64,000 bases of DNA from Yoonia sp. GPGPB17. GTDB taxonomy: Bacteria > Pseudomonadota > Alphaproteobacteria > Rhodobacterales > Rhodobacteraceae. The notes beneath the pieces were generated by a model. That model was not told the origin of the DNA, did not search any database, and saw nothing but the letters and a program-made list of their open reading frames with translations. The DNA lies in NCBI RefSeq assembly GCF_037892195.1, contig NZ_JATACI010000002.1, forward strand, positions 868,001-932,000, read 5' to 3'. Made by a program: the position numbers and the translations under genes. The first letter of the stretch is position 1, and each line of letters opens with the position of its first letter. Below, piece after piece: positions 53,207 through 64,000 of the stretch.

Positions 53207-54468
53207 GATCGTAAGGTGCCGTCACCAGTGACCAGGTACTTGAAACTGGTCAGCTGCGTGGCACCGACCGGGCCGCGCGCGTGCAACTTACCCGTCGCGA
53301 TCCCAATCTCCGCTCCCATCCCAAACTCGCCACCATCGGCAAATTGCGTGGAGGCATTGCGCATCAGGATAGCGCTATCAAGTTCTTTGAAGAAATGCGT
53401 GGCCGCCTGATCATCGGACGTCACAATCGCATCGGTATGGTTTGATCCATAGATGCGGATATGATCAATCGCCTCATCCACGCCGTCGACGAGCTTGGCC
53501 GCACAAATCATGTCGAGGAATTCTTTTCCAAAATCATCGGCTTGTGCCTTAACCGTTCCATCAATCTTCGCCAGTTCGCCATCGGCACGCACTTCGACAC
53601 CTGCCTTGAGCAGCGCGTCGACCAGCATCGTCCCATGCTGTGTGTAGAACCGCCAGTCGATCAGCAGGCATTCCATCGCGCCACAGATACCCGTGCGGCG
53701 GGTCTTGGCATTCAGTACAATTTCAAGCGCCATTGCCGGATCAGCCGTCGCCCCCACGTAGATATGGCAAATCCCCTCAAGATGAGCAAAAACCGGCACG
53801 CGCGCTTCGCGTTGCACCAACCCGACGAGGCCTTTGCCGCCGCGCGGTACGATCACGTCAATATGGTCGGTCGCGGTCAGCATCGCCGACACCGCCGCGC
53901 GGTCGCGGGTTGGCACCAGTTGGATGGCGGCTGCAGGCAGGCCAGCCTGTTTCAGCCCCGTCTGCAAACACTGGTGAATCGCTGTGGAGGAATGAAAGCT
54001 CTCTGATCCGCCACGCAGGATAACCACATTGCCAGATTGCAGGCAAAGCGCGCCAGCATCGGCGGTTACATTCGGGCGGCTCTCGTAAATCACGCCGATG
54101 ACACCCAGTGGCGTGCGCACGCGCTGAATATGAAGACCAGTGGGCATGTCCCACGCGGTCATCACCTCGCCTACAGGATCGGCCTGAGCAGCGACGTTGC
54201 GCAGCCCCTCTGCCATGGCGCGGATGCGTGGCTCGTCCAGCATCAGTCGGTCCATCATGGCCGCGCTGAGGCCCTTTTCCTCGCCGAACACCTGATCTTC
54301 AGCGTTGGCATCCATAATGGCCATCCGGTTTTCCCAGATTGCATCAGCGGCCCCAATCAGAGCGGCATACTTGCGCTCTGACCCGGCTGTCGCCAGCACG
54401 GTAGAGGCGGCACGGGCATCTGCCCCGATTTGCGCCATCATCGGCCCGATTGCGTCGTGATCATTCAT
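53203..54468 (-). CDS. proA: Gamma-glutamyl phosphate reductase
   Basis: The 421-residue enzyme has the catalytic cysteine in [16 protein letters not shown], and [20 protein letters not shown] and [15 protein letters not shown] in the NADPH domain. It makes glutamate-5-semialdehyde in proline synthesis. proB lies 12 bases upstream on the same strand. Confidence 0.96.
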   Translation of the reverse strand: MNDHDAIGPMMAQIGADARAASTVLATAGSERKYAALIGAADAIWENRMAIMDANAEDQVFGEEKGLSAAMMDRLMLDEPRIRAMAEGLRNVAAQADPVGEVMTAWDMPTGLHIQRVRTPLGVIGVIYESRPNVTADAGALCLQSGNVVILRGGSESFHSSTAIHQCLQTGLKQAGLPAAAIQLVPTRDRAAVSAMLTATDHIDVIVPRGGKGLVGLVQREARVPVFAHLEGICHIYVGATADPAMALEIVLNAKTRRTGICGAMECLLIDWRFYTQHGTMLVDALLKAGVEVRADGELAKIDGTVKAQADDFGKEFLDMICAAKLVDGVDEAIDHIRIYGSNHTDAIVTSDDQAATHFFKELDSAILMRNASTQFADGGEFGMGAEIGIATGKLHARGPVGATQLTSFKYLVTGDGTLRS

Positions 54469-54480
54469 GATCGACCCCTT

Positions 54481-57152
<2,672 letters not shown>

Positions 57153-57160
<8 letters not shown>

Positions 57161-57668
57161 CATACTGACCTTGCCAGCGTTGACGTGAGAGCACCATTTG
57201 TCGTCCGGGCACTTCTTCATTGCGGGCCTTGGAAAAATGCAATTGCGCGCCAGCGTCGACAAAGCCCAGTTTTGTCAGGACATGTTGCGAAGCCGCATTG
57301 CCATCGAAACAACTCGAGGTCAGTTGATCAGCATCCGTGGTTTCAAAATAGTGGTCCACAACCGCTTGCGCCGCTTCCGTGGCATACCCTTTGCCCCAAG
57401 CGTCCTCGGCCAGCCAATAGCCAAGCCCGTCATCGGCGGCGATGGTTCCAACGAAGTGATCCTCCGCCCAGATGAACCACGCAACAAACCGACCCCGATG
57501 GCATTCGTTGATGAACCACTTCGCATCCGTCATCCCATAAGGGAACGGCACAACCGTGAGCCAACGGCTGACGGCGATGTTGTTCAATGCTTTGGTCACG
57601 ACCCGGGCATCCCGCGCCGCCGGTGCGCGCAGGATCAGCCGGTCGGTCCGCAATGTCGGGACGGTCAT
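57153..57668 (-). CDS. GNAT N-acetyltransferase (second of three)
   Basis: The protein is 171 residues from ATG 57668. It opens TVPTLRTDRLILRAPAARDA and has the pyrophosphate loop YWLAEDAWGKGYATEAAQAV, both typical of RimJ/RimL. Overlaps its neighbours on both sides, so all three GNAT genes form one transcription unit. Confidence 0.87.
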
Positions 57669-58207
57669 GACCCCAGTTTGAGCGTATAGGTCCATGTGGG
57701 CACTGTGGCATTGCGTGAGACAGAGAACGCCTCTGCATCGCCCAGATAGTCAAAACCGCAGTTGGTCAGCACACGCGCTGACCCCGGGTTGTCCTGAAAT
57801 ACCTCGGCAAAGATACGGTCAGACTGGTGCGGATTGGCCGCAATCAACGTACGCACCGCTTCTGTTGCGAAGCCCGTGTTCCAGAATGCAGGCGCAATCC
57901 AATAGAAGATCTCGGATTGGGCGCGATCCATACGTTCAAGACTGATCAGGCCCAATGCCTCCGCATGTCCATGGGCAGAGCCATCAATGACCCAGACATC
58001 TTCGGTGCGTTCAGCATTGCTGGCACGTTCGATCATCGCCTCAACCGACCCAGGAGGGAGCGGATGTGGCATGGCGCGCGTACCACGGGCCACACGGTCA
58101 TCACCGGCATACATCGCAATCAGGCCCGCATCCGATTTACGGCAAGGGCGCAGGACAAAGCGCTCTGCTTCAATGGTCTCTTGTACCGTAATCTCTTCAT
58201 GGCGCAT
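57665..58207 (-). CDS. GNAT N-acetyltransferase (third of three)
   Basis: The 180 residues include ETIEAERFVLRPCRKSDAG and FYWIAPAFWNTGFATEAVRT, then VFQDNPGSARVLTNCGFDYL. The stop overlaps the next start (ATGA). It is the first gene of the GNAT trio. The substrate is unknown. Confidence 0.87.
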   Translation of the reverse strand: MRHEEITVQETIEAERFVLRPCRKSDAGLIAMYAGDDRVARGTRAMPHPLPPGSVEAMIERASNAERTEDVWVIDGSAHGHAEALGLISLERMDRAQSEIFYWIAPAFWNTGFATEAVRTLIAANPHQSDRIFAEVFQDNPGSARVLTNCGFDYLGDAEAFSVSRNATVPTWTYTLKLGS

Positions 58208-58283
58208 TGCTTTCCCTCCTCGAAAACAACTCCGTCTTGATCCACCCCTTAAAGCTACATGGTGGCAAAACTATGAATAAAAA

Positions 58284-58309
58284 GGGGGACCGGTTATCAC
58301 CGATCCCCC
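58284..58309 (-). terminator. Rho-independent terminator after rpmA
   Basis: On the minus strand a stem with GGGGGA/TCCCCC arms is followed by TTTTTATT. It ends the rplU-rpmA operon. Confidence 0.9.
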
Positions 58310-58337
58310 AAAATTTCGTTACCTTGGAACTCTCGGC

Positions 58338-58609
58338 TTATTCAGCGGCCTCCGCCACTGGGAGAACCGAAATAAAGGTGCGGCCTTTCAGGCCTTTATG
58401 GAATTTGACTGCGCCATCGACAGTTGCAAAAATCGTGTGGTCCTTGCCCATGCCGACGCCCATGCCGGGCCACATCTTTGTGCCACGCTGACGCATGATG
58501 ATGTTGCTTAAGCAACAACAGCTTCGCCGCCGAATTTCTTGACGCCAAGACGGCGACCGGCAGAGTCGCGTCCGTTACGGGATGAACCGCCTGCTTTTTT
58601 ATGTGCCAT
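58338..58609 (-). pseudogene. rpmA: 50S ribosomal protein L27, frameshifted as read
   Basis: From ATG 58609 the reading is [20 protein letters not shown], then [10 protein letters not shown] and an immediate TAA. The next frame continues with [20 protein letters not shown] to the normal end at 58338. The break is at 58506-58513, GCTTAAGC in place of the expected GCTGGC (+2), and lies in a perfect 14-bp palindrome GTTGCTTAAGCAAC. Restored length is 89 residues, normal for L27. L27 stabilises tRNA at the peptidyl-transferase centre and its loss is severely deleterious. Confidence 0.93.
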
Positions 58610-58620
58610 TTGGTCTCTCC

Positions 58621-59322
58621 TTAGCCTTTAGCGAGCTCAACCGCTTGCGCGATCCAGCCTTCACGTTCGATACGGCCTTTGAACGACAGTTTCTCGTCCA
58701 TAGCAGCCACATCAGCTTCCGTCCATGCCGCGATCTGGGCGAATGTTGTTACGCCAGCTTCAAGCAGCTTCTTTTCCAATGCCGGACCAACGCCTGACAG
58801 CTTCTTCAGATCGTCGGCGCCAGCAGCCGCCTTTGGCTCTGCTTTTGCCTTCGGTGCTGCTTTCGCCGTTGGCTCAGCCTTTGGCTTTTCCGCCTTCGGT
58901 GTAGATGCACGCTCAGCCGCAGCAGCGGCCTTCTTGGATGTTGGCGCACCATTTGCACCAGTCACATAGGCCGTACCAGCACCGGACACAGCGGCCATCA
59001 CACCGGACTTGTCCGCACCTTTTTCAAGGATTTCTGCAATCCGGACCAATGTCAGTTGCTGACGGTGGCCTTTGGTGCGCTGCGAGCTGTGCTTACGACG
59101 GCGCTTGACGAAGTTGATCGTCTTTTCGCCTTTGATCTGGTCAATCACCTCAGCCTGGACGCCAGCGCCAGCAACCGTTGGTGTGCCCACTGTAGAGCCG
59201 ACCATCAACACTTCGTTAAATTGAACTTTGTCGCCTGCTTTCGCTGCAAGCTTTTCGACACGAAGTACGTCGCCAGAGGCCACTTTGTACTGCTTGCCGC
59301 CGGTTTTGAGAACCGCAAACAT
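58621..59322 (-). CDS. rplU: 50S ribosomal protein L21 with C-terminal helix-hairpin extension
   Basis: The protein is 233 residues from ATG 59322. The first 100 or so are L21 ([39 protein letters not shown]). An Ala/Lys/Pro-rich linker follows ([20 protein letters not shown]), then a helix-3-turn-helix-like domain, [20 protein letters not shown] to the end. L21 alone is about 103 residues. The extended form is seen in related alphaproteobacteria; the role of the extra domain is not known. Confidence 0.94.
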   Translation of the reverse strand: MFAVLKTGGKQYKVASGDVLRVEKLAAKAGDKVQFNEVLMVGSTVGTPTVAGAGVQAEVIDQIKGEKTINFVKRRRKHSSQRTKGHRQQLTLVRIAEILEKGADKSGVMAAVSGAGTAYVTGANGAPTSKKAAAAAERASTPKAEKPKAEPTAKAAPKAKAEPKAAAGADDLKKLSGVGPALEKKLLEAGVTTFAQIAAWTEADVAAMDEKLSFKGRIEREGWIAQAVELAKG

Positions 59323-59498
59323 CTGATCTTCCTTTATCTTTCGCGTCTCTGAGGCCCCGGTTCGATCCGGCGTTTGGTACCTGTGGACAGCGCGCCCTTG
59401 GGCGAGTTTTCGCATATCACCCTGCAAAAGCCTTGCAGAGATGGCGCTATATCTGACCAATGCAGGCATAAGTCAACATAAAAAGAAGGGAAAACCCC

Positions 59499-59846
59499 AT
59501 GCGCTGGCCATTGATCACAGTTCTTTTCGCCGCAGGTTGTTCGCAAGACGCCAACCACCTCGGGAACCCGCTGATGTTGCCCGTCTCGGGGGTCAGCACA
59601 GTGATCGGCAATGCTGCTTATGAAAAGCGGCGGGGCGAGGTCGAACTGGTCGTCAAATCGAACTATGAGGCGATCAAAACCGACATCCGCGCAGGCGGTG
59701 GGCCGATCCTGACCAAAGCGATGGATGCGGCAGGCATTCCAGAACGCGACCGCCCCGCCCGTATCATTCAACTGCAATCAGATATGGGGCTGTATCAGAC
59801 AACACCCGGCGCTTTGGTCACAGCCCTGATGGTCTATGGTGGTTAG
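59499..59846 (+). CDS. Small lipoprotein, unknown
   Basis: The 115 residues have a lipoprotein signal with lipobox FAAGC (Cys at residue 14). The mature part has AYEKRRGEVELVVKSNYEAI and no recognised domain. It converges on another small lipoprotein gene, overlapping by 4 bases. Confidence 0.7.
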   Translation: MRWPLITVLFAAGCSQDANHLGNPLMLPVSGVSTVIGNAAYEKRRGEVELVVKSNYEAIKTDIRAGGGPILTKAMDAAGIPERDRPARIIQLQSDMGLYQTTPGALVTALMVYGG

Positions 59847-60247
59847 AAATCGGCCAGCAGGCTGTCACGTTTGGCCACCAGATCCCAGAATGCCTTGGAT
59901 TTTGCAATCTCGTCAGCCAAATCAGTGGGAATGCCACGTGCGATCATGCGGTCATACATGGTCTGCGGATAACCCGGTGTCACCGGTGGAACGCTGACCA
60001 TTGCGTTGATGTCCGCCGGAATGCCCACGGCCTCTGGCGGGCAACCGCGCGTCGGATCGCCACTCACTTCACGACCTTCTGCCTCCAGCTTGGTGACAGC
60101 GGCAAAATAGATCGTGCATTCTGCCTCTAACAGCTGGGCCTGACGCGGATCATCGGCGGGCAGATCGGGTTGTGGCGCAATGGGTGCGGTCTGATCACAA
60201 GCGGCAAGCAGGCCGACGGCAAGAACGGCGTATTTGAGAGAGGTCAA
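59843..60247 (-). CDS. Small lipoprotein, unknown
   Basis: The 134 residues have the lipobox LLAAC (Cys at residue 17) and a Pro-rich start of the mature part. Two further cysteines (ECTIYF, RGCPPEA) could form a disulfide. No family is recognised. Confidence 0.72.
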   Translation of the reverse strand: MTSLKYAVLAVGLLAACDQTAPIAPQPDLPADDPRQAQLLEAECTIYFAAVTKLEAEGREVSGDPTRGCPPEAVGIPADINAMVSVPPVTPGYPQTMYDRMIARGIPTDLADEIAKSKAFWDLVAKRDSLLADF

Positions 60248-60319
60248 TTGGGGGCATCCTGATCAATTCGAAGGTCATGTCAGAATAGCTGACCATCCGT
60301 CAATGCCAAGGGGCGAAGA

Positions 60320-61153
60320 TCAAAGTTCCTGACTAATCATAAACCGGGATGAGGCCAAACCCAACCCACGCGACACATCATCGAACATCCCGTCAAATGC
60401 AGTAAACAGCGCATCACTCATATCTTGCCCGGCATCCGTCCTGGAAAAAGCGATGTAAGCTGTAAGTTCCTCATCCGACAGCGGCTGATAGGCCATCATC
60501 AGGAAAGAATAGACCCATTCGGTTGTCTCATTGCGCACATCCGGCTCTTGCGCCCAGACGTCTTGCAACGCGGTCTCGGCAGTCACACCGGCAGGCATTG
60601 CCCCGCCATCAATCAGACCGGTGTAGAACGCATAGCTTGAGTTGAGTGCCCCAACGACATTTGCCTCAATCAGATCGTTCACCTCGACAAACTCCTGCAC
60701 CATCAGATAGCGTGGTGTTTGATCCATCATCGCGATGGCTGCGTTTTCCTTGCTGGCTTCTTCCACCGCATCGTCCAGCAATGCGCGGCGGGCGCTGACT
60801 TCCAGCCCGACGATCTTGATACCCGGCTCCGATGTAAAGAAAGCGAGCATCGCATCTATGTCATCTCCTGCGATAGCCTCGCCAAAGGCGCCGCGCACCT
60901 CTTCATACATCGTTTGGGTGTCATAGATGGCTGAAACGGCCGCGCCCCATTGTTCTGACGAGCCGCCGGGCAGCATATCCGCAGCCAATACCTCGCCGTA
61001 AGCCAGCCCCTCTTCGCGCATGATTTCGATCATCTCGGGCATCGCCAGCGCCTTGAGCAGCGCATCAACCTTGGCGTCATCGCTTGATTGCGCCCAGAGC
61101 GGAGCACCCGCCATTGAAACGGCCAGGGCAAAAGAGGCAGTAAAGCGGATCAT
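60320..61153 (-). CDS. Exported DUF2059 protein
   Basis: The protein is 277 residues from ATG 61153 with a signal peptide (ASFALAVSMAGAPLWAQ). The mature part is helical; the C-terminal block LSDEELTAYIAFSRTDAGQD is the DUF2059 signature, and a related FFTSEPGIKIVGLEVSARR appears in the middle. The function is unknown. Confidence 0.8.
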   Translation of the reverse strand: MIRFTASFALAVSMAGAPLWAQSSDDAKVDALLKALAMPEMIEIMREEGLAYGEVLAADMLPGGSSEQWGAAVSAIYDTQTMYEEVRGAFGEAIAGDDIDAMLAFFTSEPGIKIVGLEVSARRALLDDAVEEASKENAAIAMMDQTPRYLMVQEFVEVNDLIEANVVGALNSSYAFYTGLIDGGAMPAGVTAETALQDVWAQEPDVRNETTEWVYSFLMMAYQPLSDEELTAYIAFSRTDAGQDMSDALFTAFDGMFDDVSRGLGLASSRFMISQEL

Positions 61154-61297
61154 GGTCGACCTCATCAAGGATGCGTTGACTGGTAGTTATGCACCCCGCC
61201 CCGGCTTTGCCAAGAGCGTGCACGGAATTGTCAGACGCCACAGATTTCGCCCTTGCACCGGAATGCGGCACACAGTACCACGCCGCACGATCCCCGC

Positions 61298-61387
61298 GGA
61301 GAGGTGCCGGAGTGGTCGAACGGGGCGGTCTCGAAAACCGTTGTGGGTGCAAGCCTACCCAGGGTTCGAATCCCTGTCTCTCCGCCA
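61298..61387 (+). tRNA. tRNA-Ser (CGA)
   Basis: Acceptor GGAGAGG pairs with TCTCTCC, followed by G and an encoded CCA. The anticodon stem GCGGT/ACCGT encloses CTCGAAA, giving CGA. A long variable arm and the T arm CAGGG-TTCGAAT-CCCTG confirm serine. Confidence 0.96.
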
Positions 61388-61640
61388 CCATTCCTATCCT
61401 TGTGTTTCAATACTCAGGAACGATCACCGACCGTCGTCATTGAACACCCTAGAGAAGCCAATGCCGCTGGAAGAGGTTCTCCACTAAGTTCGGATGTTTT
61501 CGTAGGCGCTGTGACACGCATCGGGACTGAAATCCGCGGCGCTTCAAATGACGGCTTTGAGCCCAGACTTACCGATGCTGCACAGTGTACCAAAGTCCGC
61601 TTTGCCTCTGGGCAACATCGGATCAGGCGTGCTTTCGATC

Positions 61641-62570
61641 TTAGGATGTCTGCGGAACTCCCATGTTTTCGGGCTCTAACCTTTTGAGGCCGTCGCGTTC
61701 GGGTAAGTCTTCTGGTTCGCGGATTCTGTGCGCCAAACCAATAGCCGCGAGCGACCTTATGAACCAATAGCCTGGGTCCAGTTGCCCCTTTTCGATGCCA
61801 AGTCTGGCTGAGTGCGGGAATGCGTGGTGATTGGAGTGCCAGTTTTCGCCGAAGGTGAGTAATCCGAGACCAGGTAGGTTGTACCCCTGAACTGGCAGGC
61901 CTTCGACGGTCCATCCTTGATGTCCGCCTCTATGCGCAAAATGTCCAACCAACCAGTGTCCGCTCAAAGAAACTGCTACGCGCAAGCAAACTCCCCACAA
62001 CACAAACTCAACACCACCGATCAGAAATAGTGGGACGGCCACGACAATTTGTTGTGCCATCCAATGCCGTTCAATCCACTGATATACGCGGTCATTTGCA
62101 ATCTCTGGTTCGATTTCAAATTTTGGTGGATGGTCCAGATCGAACCGGCAATGCATTTGCCACCATGCGTCCTGCCAAAAACCCGCGCCATGGCTTGGAT
62201 GAGGAGGACAGACAGTTTGGCGTTGATGCCAGTCCCGCATGTCATGTGCTCGGATCATACCGAACGGTCCCGCCATACCGACCAGCGTACCAAGCCAGAC
62301 GAGCATGTATTCCAGCCACTTAGGCGTTTCGAATGACCTATGAATGAGGAGCCTGTGCATGCCCACGGAATGTCCGGCGCAAACAGTGATTGCCGTTGTT
62401 GTCAGAAATACAAGACACCCGCTCCAACTCGGTGTCCAGATGATCGCGAGGACACCTCCCATGAGCATAAAAAGGAACCATATCGACTTTATCGCATCCC
62501 AGCGAATGGTGCCTTGTGTCGCGTCGGTATGACTTTTGGGATGTACACGTTCTGTTGAGTGCAGGCGCAT
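61641..62570 (-). CDS. Membrane fatty-acid desaturase
   Basis: The protein is 309 residues from ATG 62570. It has four membrane segments and the His boxes HSVGMHRLLIH and ENWHSNHHAFPHSA of acyl-CoA (delta-9) desaturases; the middle box is altered (DWHQRQ instead of HRxHH), so chemistry may differ. It faces an ArsR regulator across a short AT-rich region with a palindrome, which suggests control by that regulator. Confidence 0.85.
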   Translation of the reverse strand: MRLHSTERVHPKSHTDATQGTIRWDAIKSIWFLFMLMGGVLAIIWTPSWSGCLVFLTTTAITVCAGHSVGMHRLLIHRSFETPKWLEYMLVWLGTLVGMAGPFGMIRAHDMRDWHQRQTVCPPHPSHGAGFWQDAWWQMHCRFDLDHPPKFEIEPEIANDRVYQWIERHWMAQQIVVAVPLFLIGGVEFVLWGVCLRVAVSLSGHWLVGHFAHRGGHQGWTVEGLPVQGYNLPGLGLLTFGENWHSNHHAFPHSARLGIEKGQLDPGYWFIRSLAAIGLAHRIREPEDLPERDGLKRLEPENMGVPQTS

Positions 62571-62599
62571 CTTGAATACTCCAGTCAAAACATTTACAG

Positions 62600-62619
62600 T
62601 ATTAGATATATAACTAATA
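62600..62619. promoter_or_regulatory. Candidate operator between desaturase and ArsR genes
   Basis: TATTAG and CTAATA form a perfect inverted repeat across eight AT bases. It lies 18 bases upstream of the ArsR start and 30 from the desaturase start, in a very AT-rich gap, placed for regulation of both. Confidence 0.55.
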
Positions 62620-62636
62620 AGTTAAAAGGTGAACTC

Positions 62637-62951
62637 ATGTCAAGCCCCGACAAGGTATTCGAAGCTTTGGCTTCTACAACGCGTAGAAGGATACTAGCGT
62701 ACCTGTCCGAAGGCCCGTTATCGGCTGGAGCCGTTGCCGAGCGGTTTGATATGTCGCAACCGGCTATTTCCAAGCATTTGTCAATCTTGGAGTCCGCGGA
62801 TTTGATCTGGAAAAAGCGGGAAGGCCAGTTTGTGAACTACGGAATGAAGGCGGACAACTTGGGCGGCACCCTTGCAAAGTTCATGCAAGAGGTTTGTCCA
62901 CCCAGCCGAGCTTTGAAGGCCGAAAGGCGTGCCGAGAAAGACAAAGACTAA
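62637..62951 (+). CDS. ArsR-family transcriptional regulator
   Basis: The protein is 104 residues from ATG 62637 (AAAAGGTGA upstream). The winged HTH reads KVFEALASTTRRRILAYLSE, then AERFDMSQPAISKHLSILES. No metal-binding cysteine pair is seen in the HTH, so it is more like the SdpR-type autorepressors than a metal sensor. Divergent from the desaturase. Confidence 0.88.
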   Translation: MSSPDKVFEALASTTRRRILAYLSEGPLSAGAVAERFDMSQPAISKHLSILESADLIWKKREGQFVNYGMKADNLGGTLAKFMQEVCPPSRALKAERRAEKDKD

Positions 62952-63081
62952 ACAAGACTTACGCGATTGAGTGACAGTGAAAACTGACCTTCGCGCAACC
63001 GCAGCGAAAGCCCGCACAAGACATACTCCTGTCCTATTGCTCGGCATATAGGTTTCAAAACAACGAAGCCGCAGCAAAAAA

Positions 63082-63101
63082 GCGAGCCCCGCAAGGCTCG
63101 C
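63082..63101. terminator. Bidirectional terminator
   Basis: GCGAGCC at 63082-63088 pairs with GGCTCGC at 63095-63101, with an A run before it. It separates the convergent ArsR and PilJ-like genes. Confidence 0.85.
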
Positions 63102-63124
63102 CTTAGTTATTGTTCTTAATCTGA

Positions 63125-64000
63125 TTACATCAGGTTTTGCACGTTGATCCCGAAGGTTACCGCACCAATCACTTCTCCGGTGGCCGGATCCGAAATCGCG
63201 AGTGAGGCCTGCGACTGATAGAAACCGGTACTGTCGTCGAATTCGACTTCGCTGATGTGCAGCGCATCTGGACCAACAGAGTAAGTCTGTTGCCATTTCG
63301 CCTCGTCACCCTGCCAATAGTCGGATGTCTCAACGCTTTGGGCGACGTTAAGGCCCTTATTATCCATGATGAACACTTCGGTCACAAATCCCGCTGTCGC
63401 ATCCTGCTTGTCCAGCAACCAGGTCGAGACGGCCGTTGTCAGCAGTTTTTCAATCAATGGGCCGCCACCATCGCTAAGCCTCTGCGCGCCATTGCTGATC
63501 CAGCGCAATGACTTCATCCTCAGACAATCCGTCGTGAGCGATGTTTTGCGCCTTGATCGCGTCGATCAAAGCTGGCTCCGTCAACCACCCTGCCAGCTCA
63601 TCGCGTGCGTAAGCTTCAAGCGGGATGCGGTAAACACCATCCTGACCGGGCGTTGCAATCAGATACAGCGTAATGGTGTTGTTCATCGCTACCGAAAGCG
63701 TCTGCGTCAGGGCAGCAGCGGCATTGACCATGTCCGCGGTTGGCACCTGACCGGCAATCGCAGCATCAAAAGCACTCCGTTCGGCCTGCCAGAGTTCGAA
63801 TGTGCTGACCAGACTGTCCCGAACCGCATCATTCGGTGGCGGGTTCACCCCGGCGGTCGCAAAACCGTCGCGCAATGCGATCAAAGTCTGCTGAAACAGA
63901 TCAACCGTTTCCTTCAACCCATCCGGCGTTGTCGCCTGACCGGTGCCTGTTGCCAACTCACACATCTGCCGCGTCATACGGTAAGCCAATGCACGCTGGC
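63125..64000 (-). pseudogene. PilJ-type/cache sensor protein, 5' end cut by window, frameshifted as read
   Basis: The frame enters from the right edge with QRALAYRMTRQMCELATGTG, a type IV pili methyl-accepting N-domain motif, and runs to DQQWRAEA, where TAG stops it at about 63474. The next frame resumes with DGGGPLIEKLLTTAVSTWLL and a cache/PAS-like end (ASLAISDPATGEVIGAVTFG). At the break the coding strand has GAGGCTTAGCGATGG instead of the expected GAGGCTGGCGATGG. No kinase or signalling domain follows, so this may be a stand-alone sensor. Confidence 0.72.

Overview
The window reads as a chromosomal segment of a marine alphaproteobacterium of the Roseobacter group (Rhodobacteraceae, in the direction of Octadecabacter, Loktanella or Yoonia). 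The call rests on the CtrA/SciP/ChpT cell-cycle genes, long-leader ribosomal protein S9, L21 with a C-terminal helix-hairpin extension, an ornithine-lipid olsB-olsA pair, Usg, DUF1153 and DUF3768 proteins, and two divergent GcvT-fused FAD dehydrogenases of the dimethylglycine/sarcosine family. Genus level is inference.

Layout. 1-5.5 kb: two dimethylglycine dehydrogenase-like enzymes, a MobA-like nucleotidyltransferase and a Hint-domain protein. 5.5-14.3 kb: a decayed mobile island ending at tRNA-Leu(CAA). It holds a frameshifted MobC-like gene, a relaxase N-terminal fragment, small membrane proteins, a DUF3768 gene, an AlpA-type regulator without an integrase, and two insertion sequences. The IS3-family copy splits a membrane-protein gene and has a 5-bp target duplication. 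The IS256-family copy sits just upstream of the same gene with an 8-bp duplication. 14.5-18.5 kb: DedA, DsbB, and an Lrp regulator divergent from arginase plus ornithine cyclodeaminase. 18.6-26.4 kb: gyrA, an outer-membrane barrel protein, trmFO, a methyltransferase, gluQ, hisI and an Fe-S scaffold protein. 26.5-33.2 kb: ctrA-ligA-recG on the minus strand, with sciP and mnmA beside them. 33-44.5 kb: a second Hint protein, duplicated YHS proteins, a P-loop protein, metA, a hydrolase, ppk2, a TetR regulator, a PagL-like protein, a TupA-like ATP-grasp enzyme, an ECF sigma/anti-sigma pair, YceI, rpsI and rplM. 44.6-45.1 kb: an orphan peptide precursor-like gene. 45-64 kb: thioesterase, enoyl-CoA hydratase, M32 carboxypeptidase, ctaA, trmJ, thiE-like, olsA/olsB, DUF3553, chpT, proA-proB-obgE, three acetyltransferases, rpmA-rplU, small lipoproteins, DUF2059, tRNA-Ser(CGA), a fatty-acid desaturase facing an ArsR regulator, and a PilJ-type sensor cut by the right edge.

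Functional links. CtrA, its inhibitor SciP and its phosphotransferase ChpT are all here. Arginase and ornithine cyclodeaminase turn arginine into proline, while proB/proA make proline from glutamate. OlsB and OlsA together build ornithine lipid.

The most unusual observation is a recurring lesion. Several housekeeping genes (ligA, rpmA, metA, trmFO, a Hint gene, the PilJ-like gene) are broken at one point each (trmFO at two). At six of these points the expected sequence is GCTGGC and the observed one is GCTTAAGC, GCTAAGC or GCTTAGC. Since ligA and rpmA are normally essential, a motif-linked sequencing or assembly error is the leading explanation, but the pattern is not random. Single-base or two-base indels of other kinds also hit recG, olsB, an alpha/beta hydrolase, the IS256 transposase and the peptide precursor-like gene.
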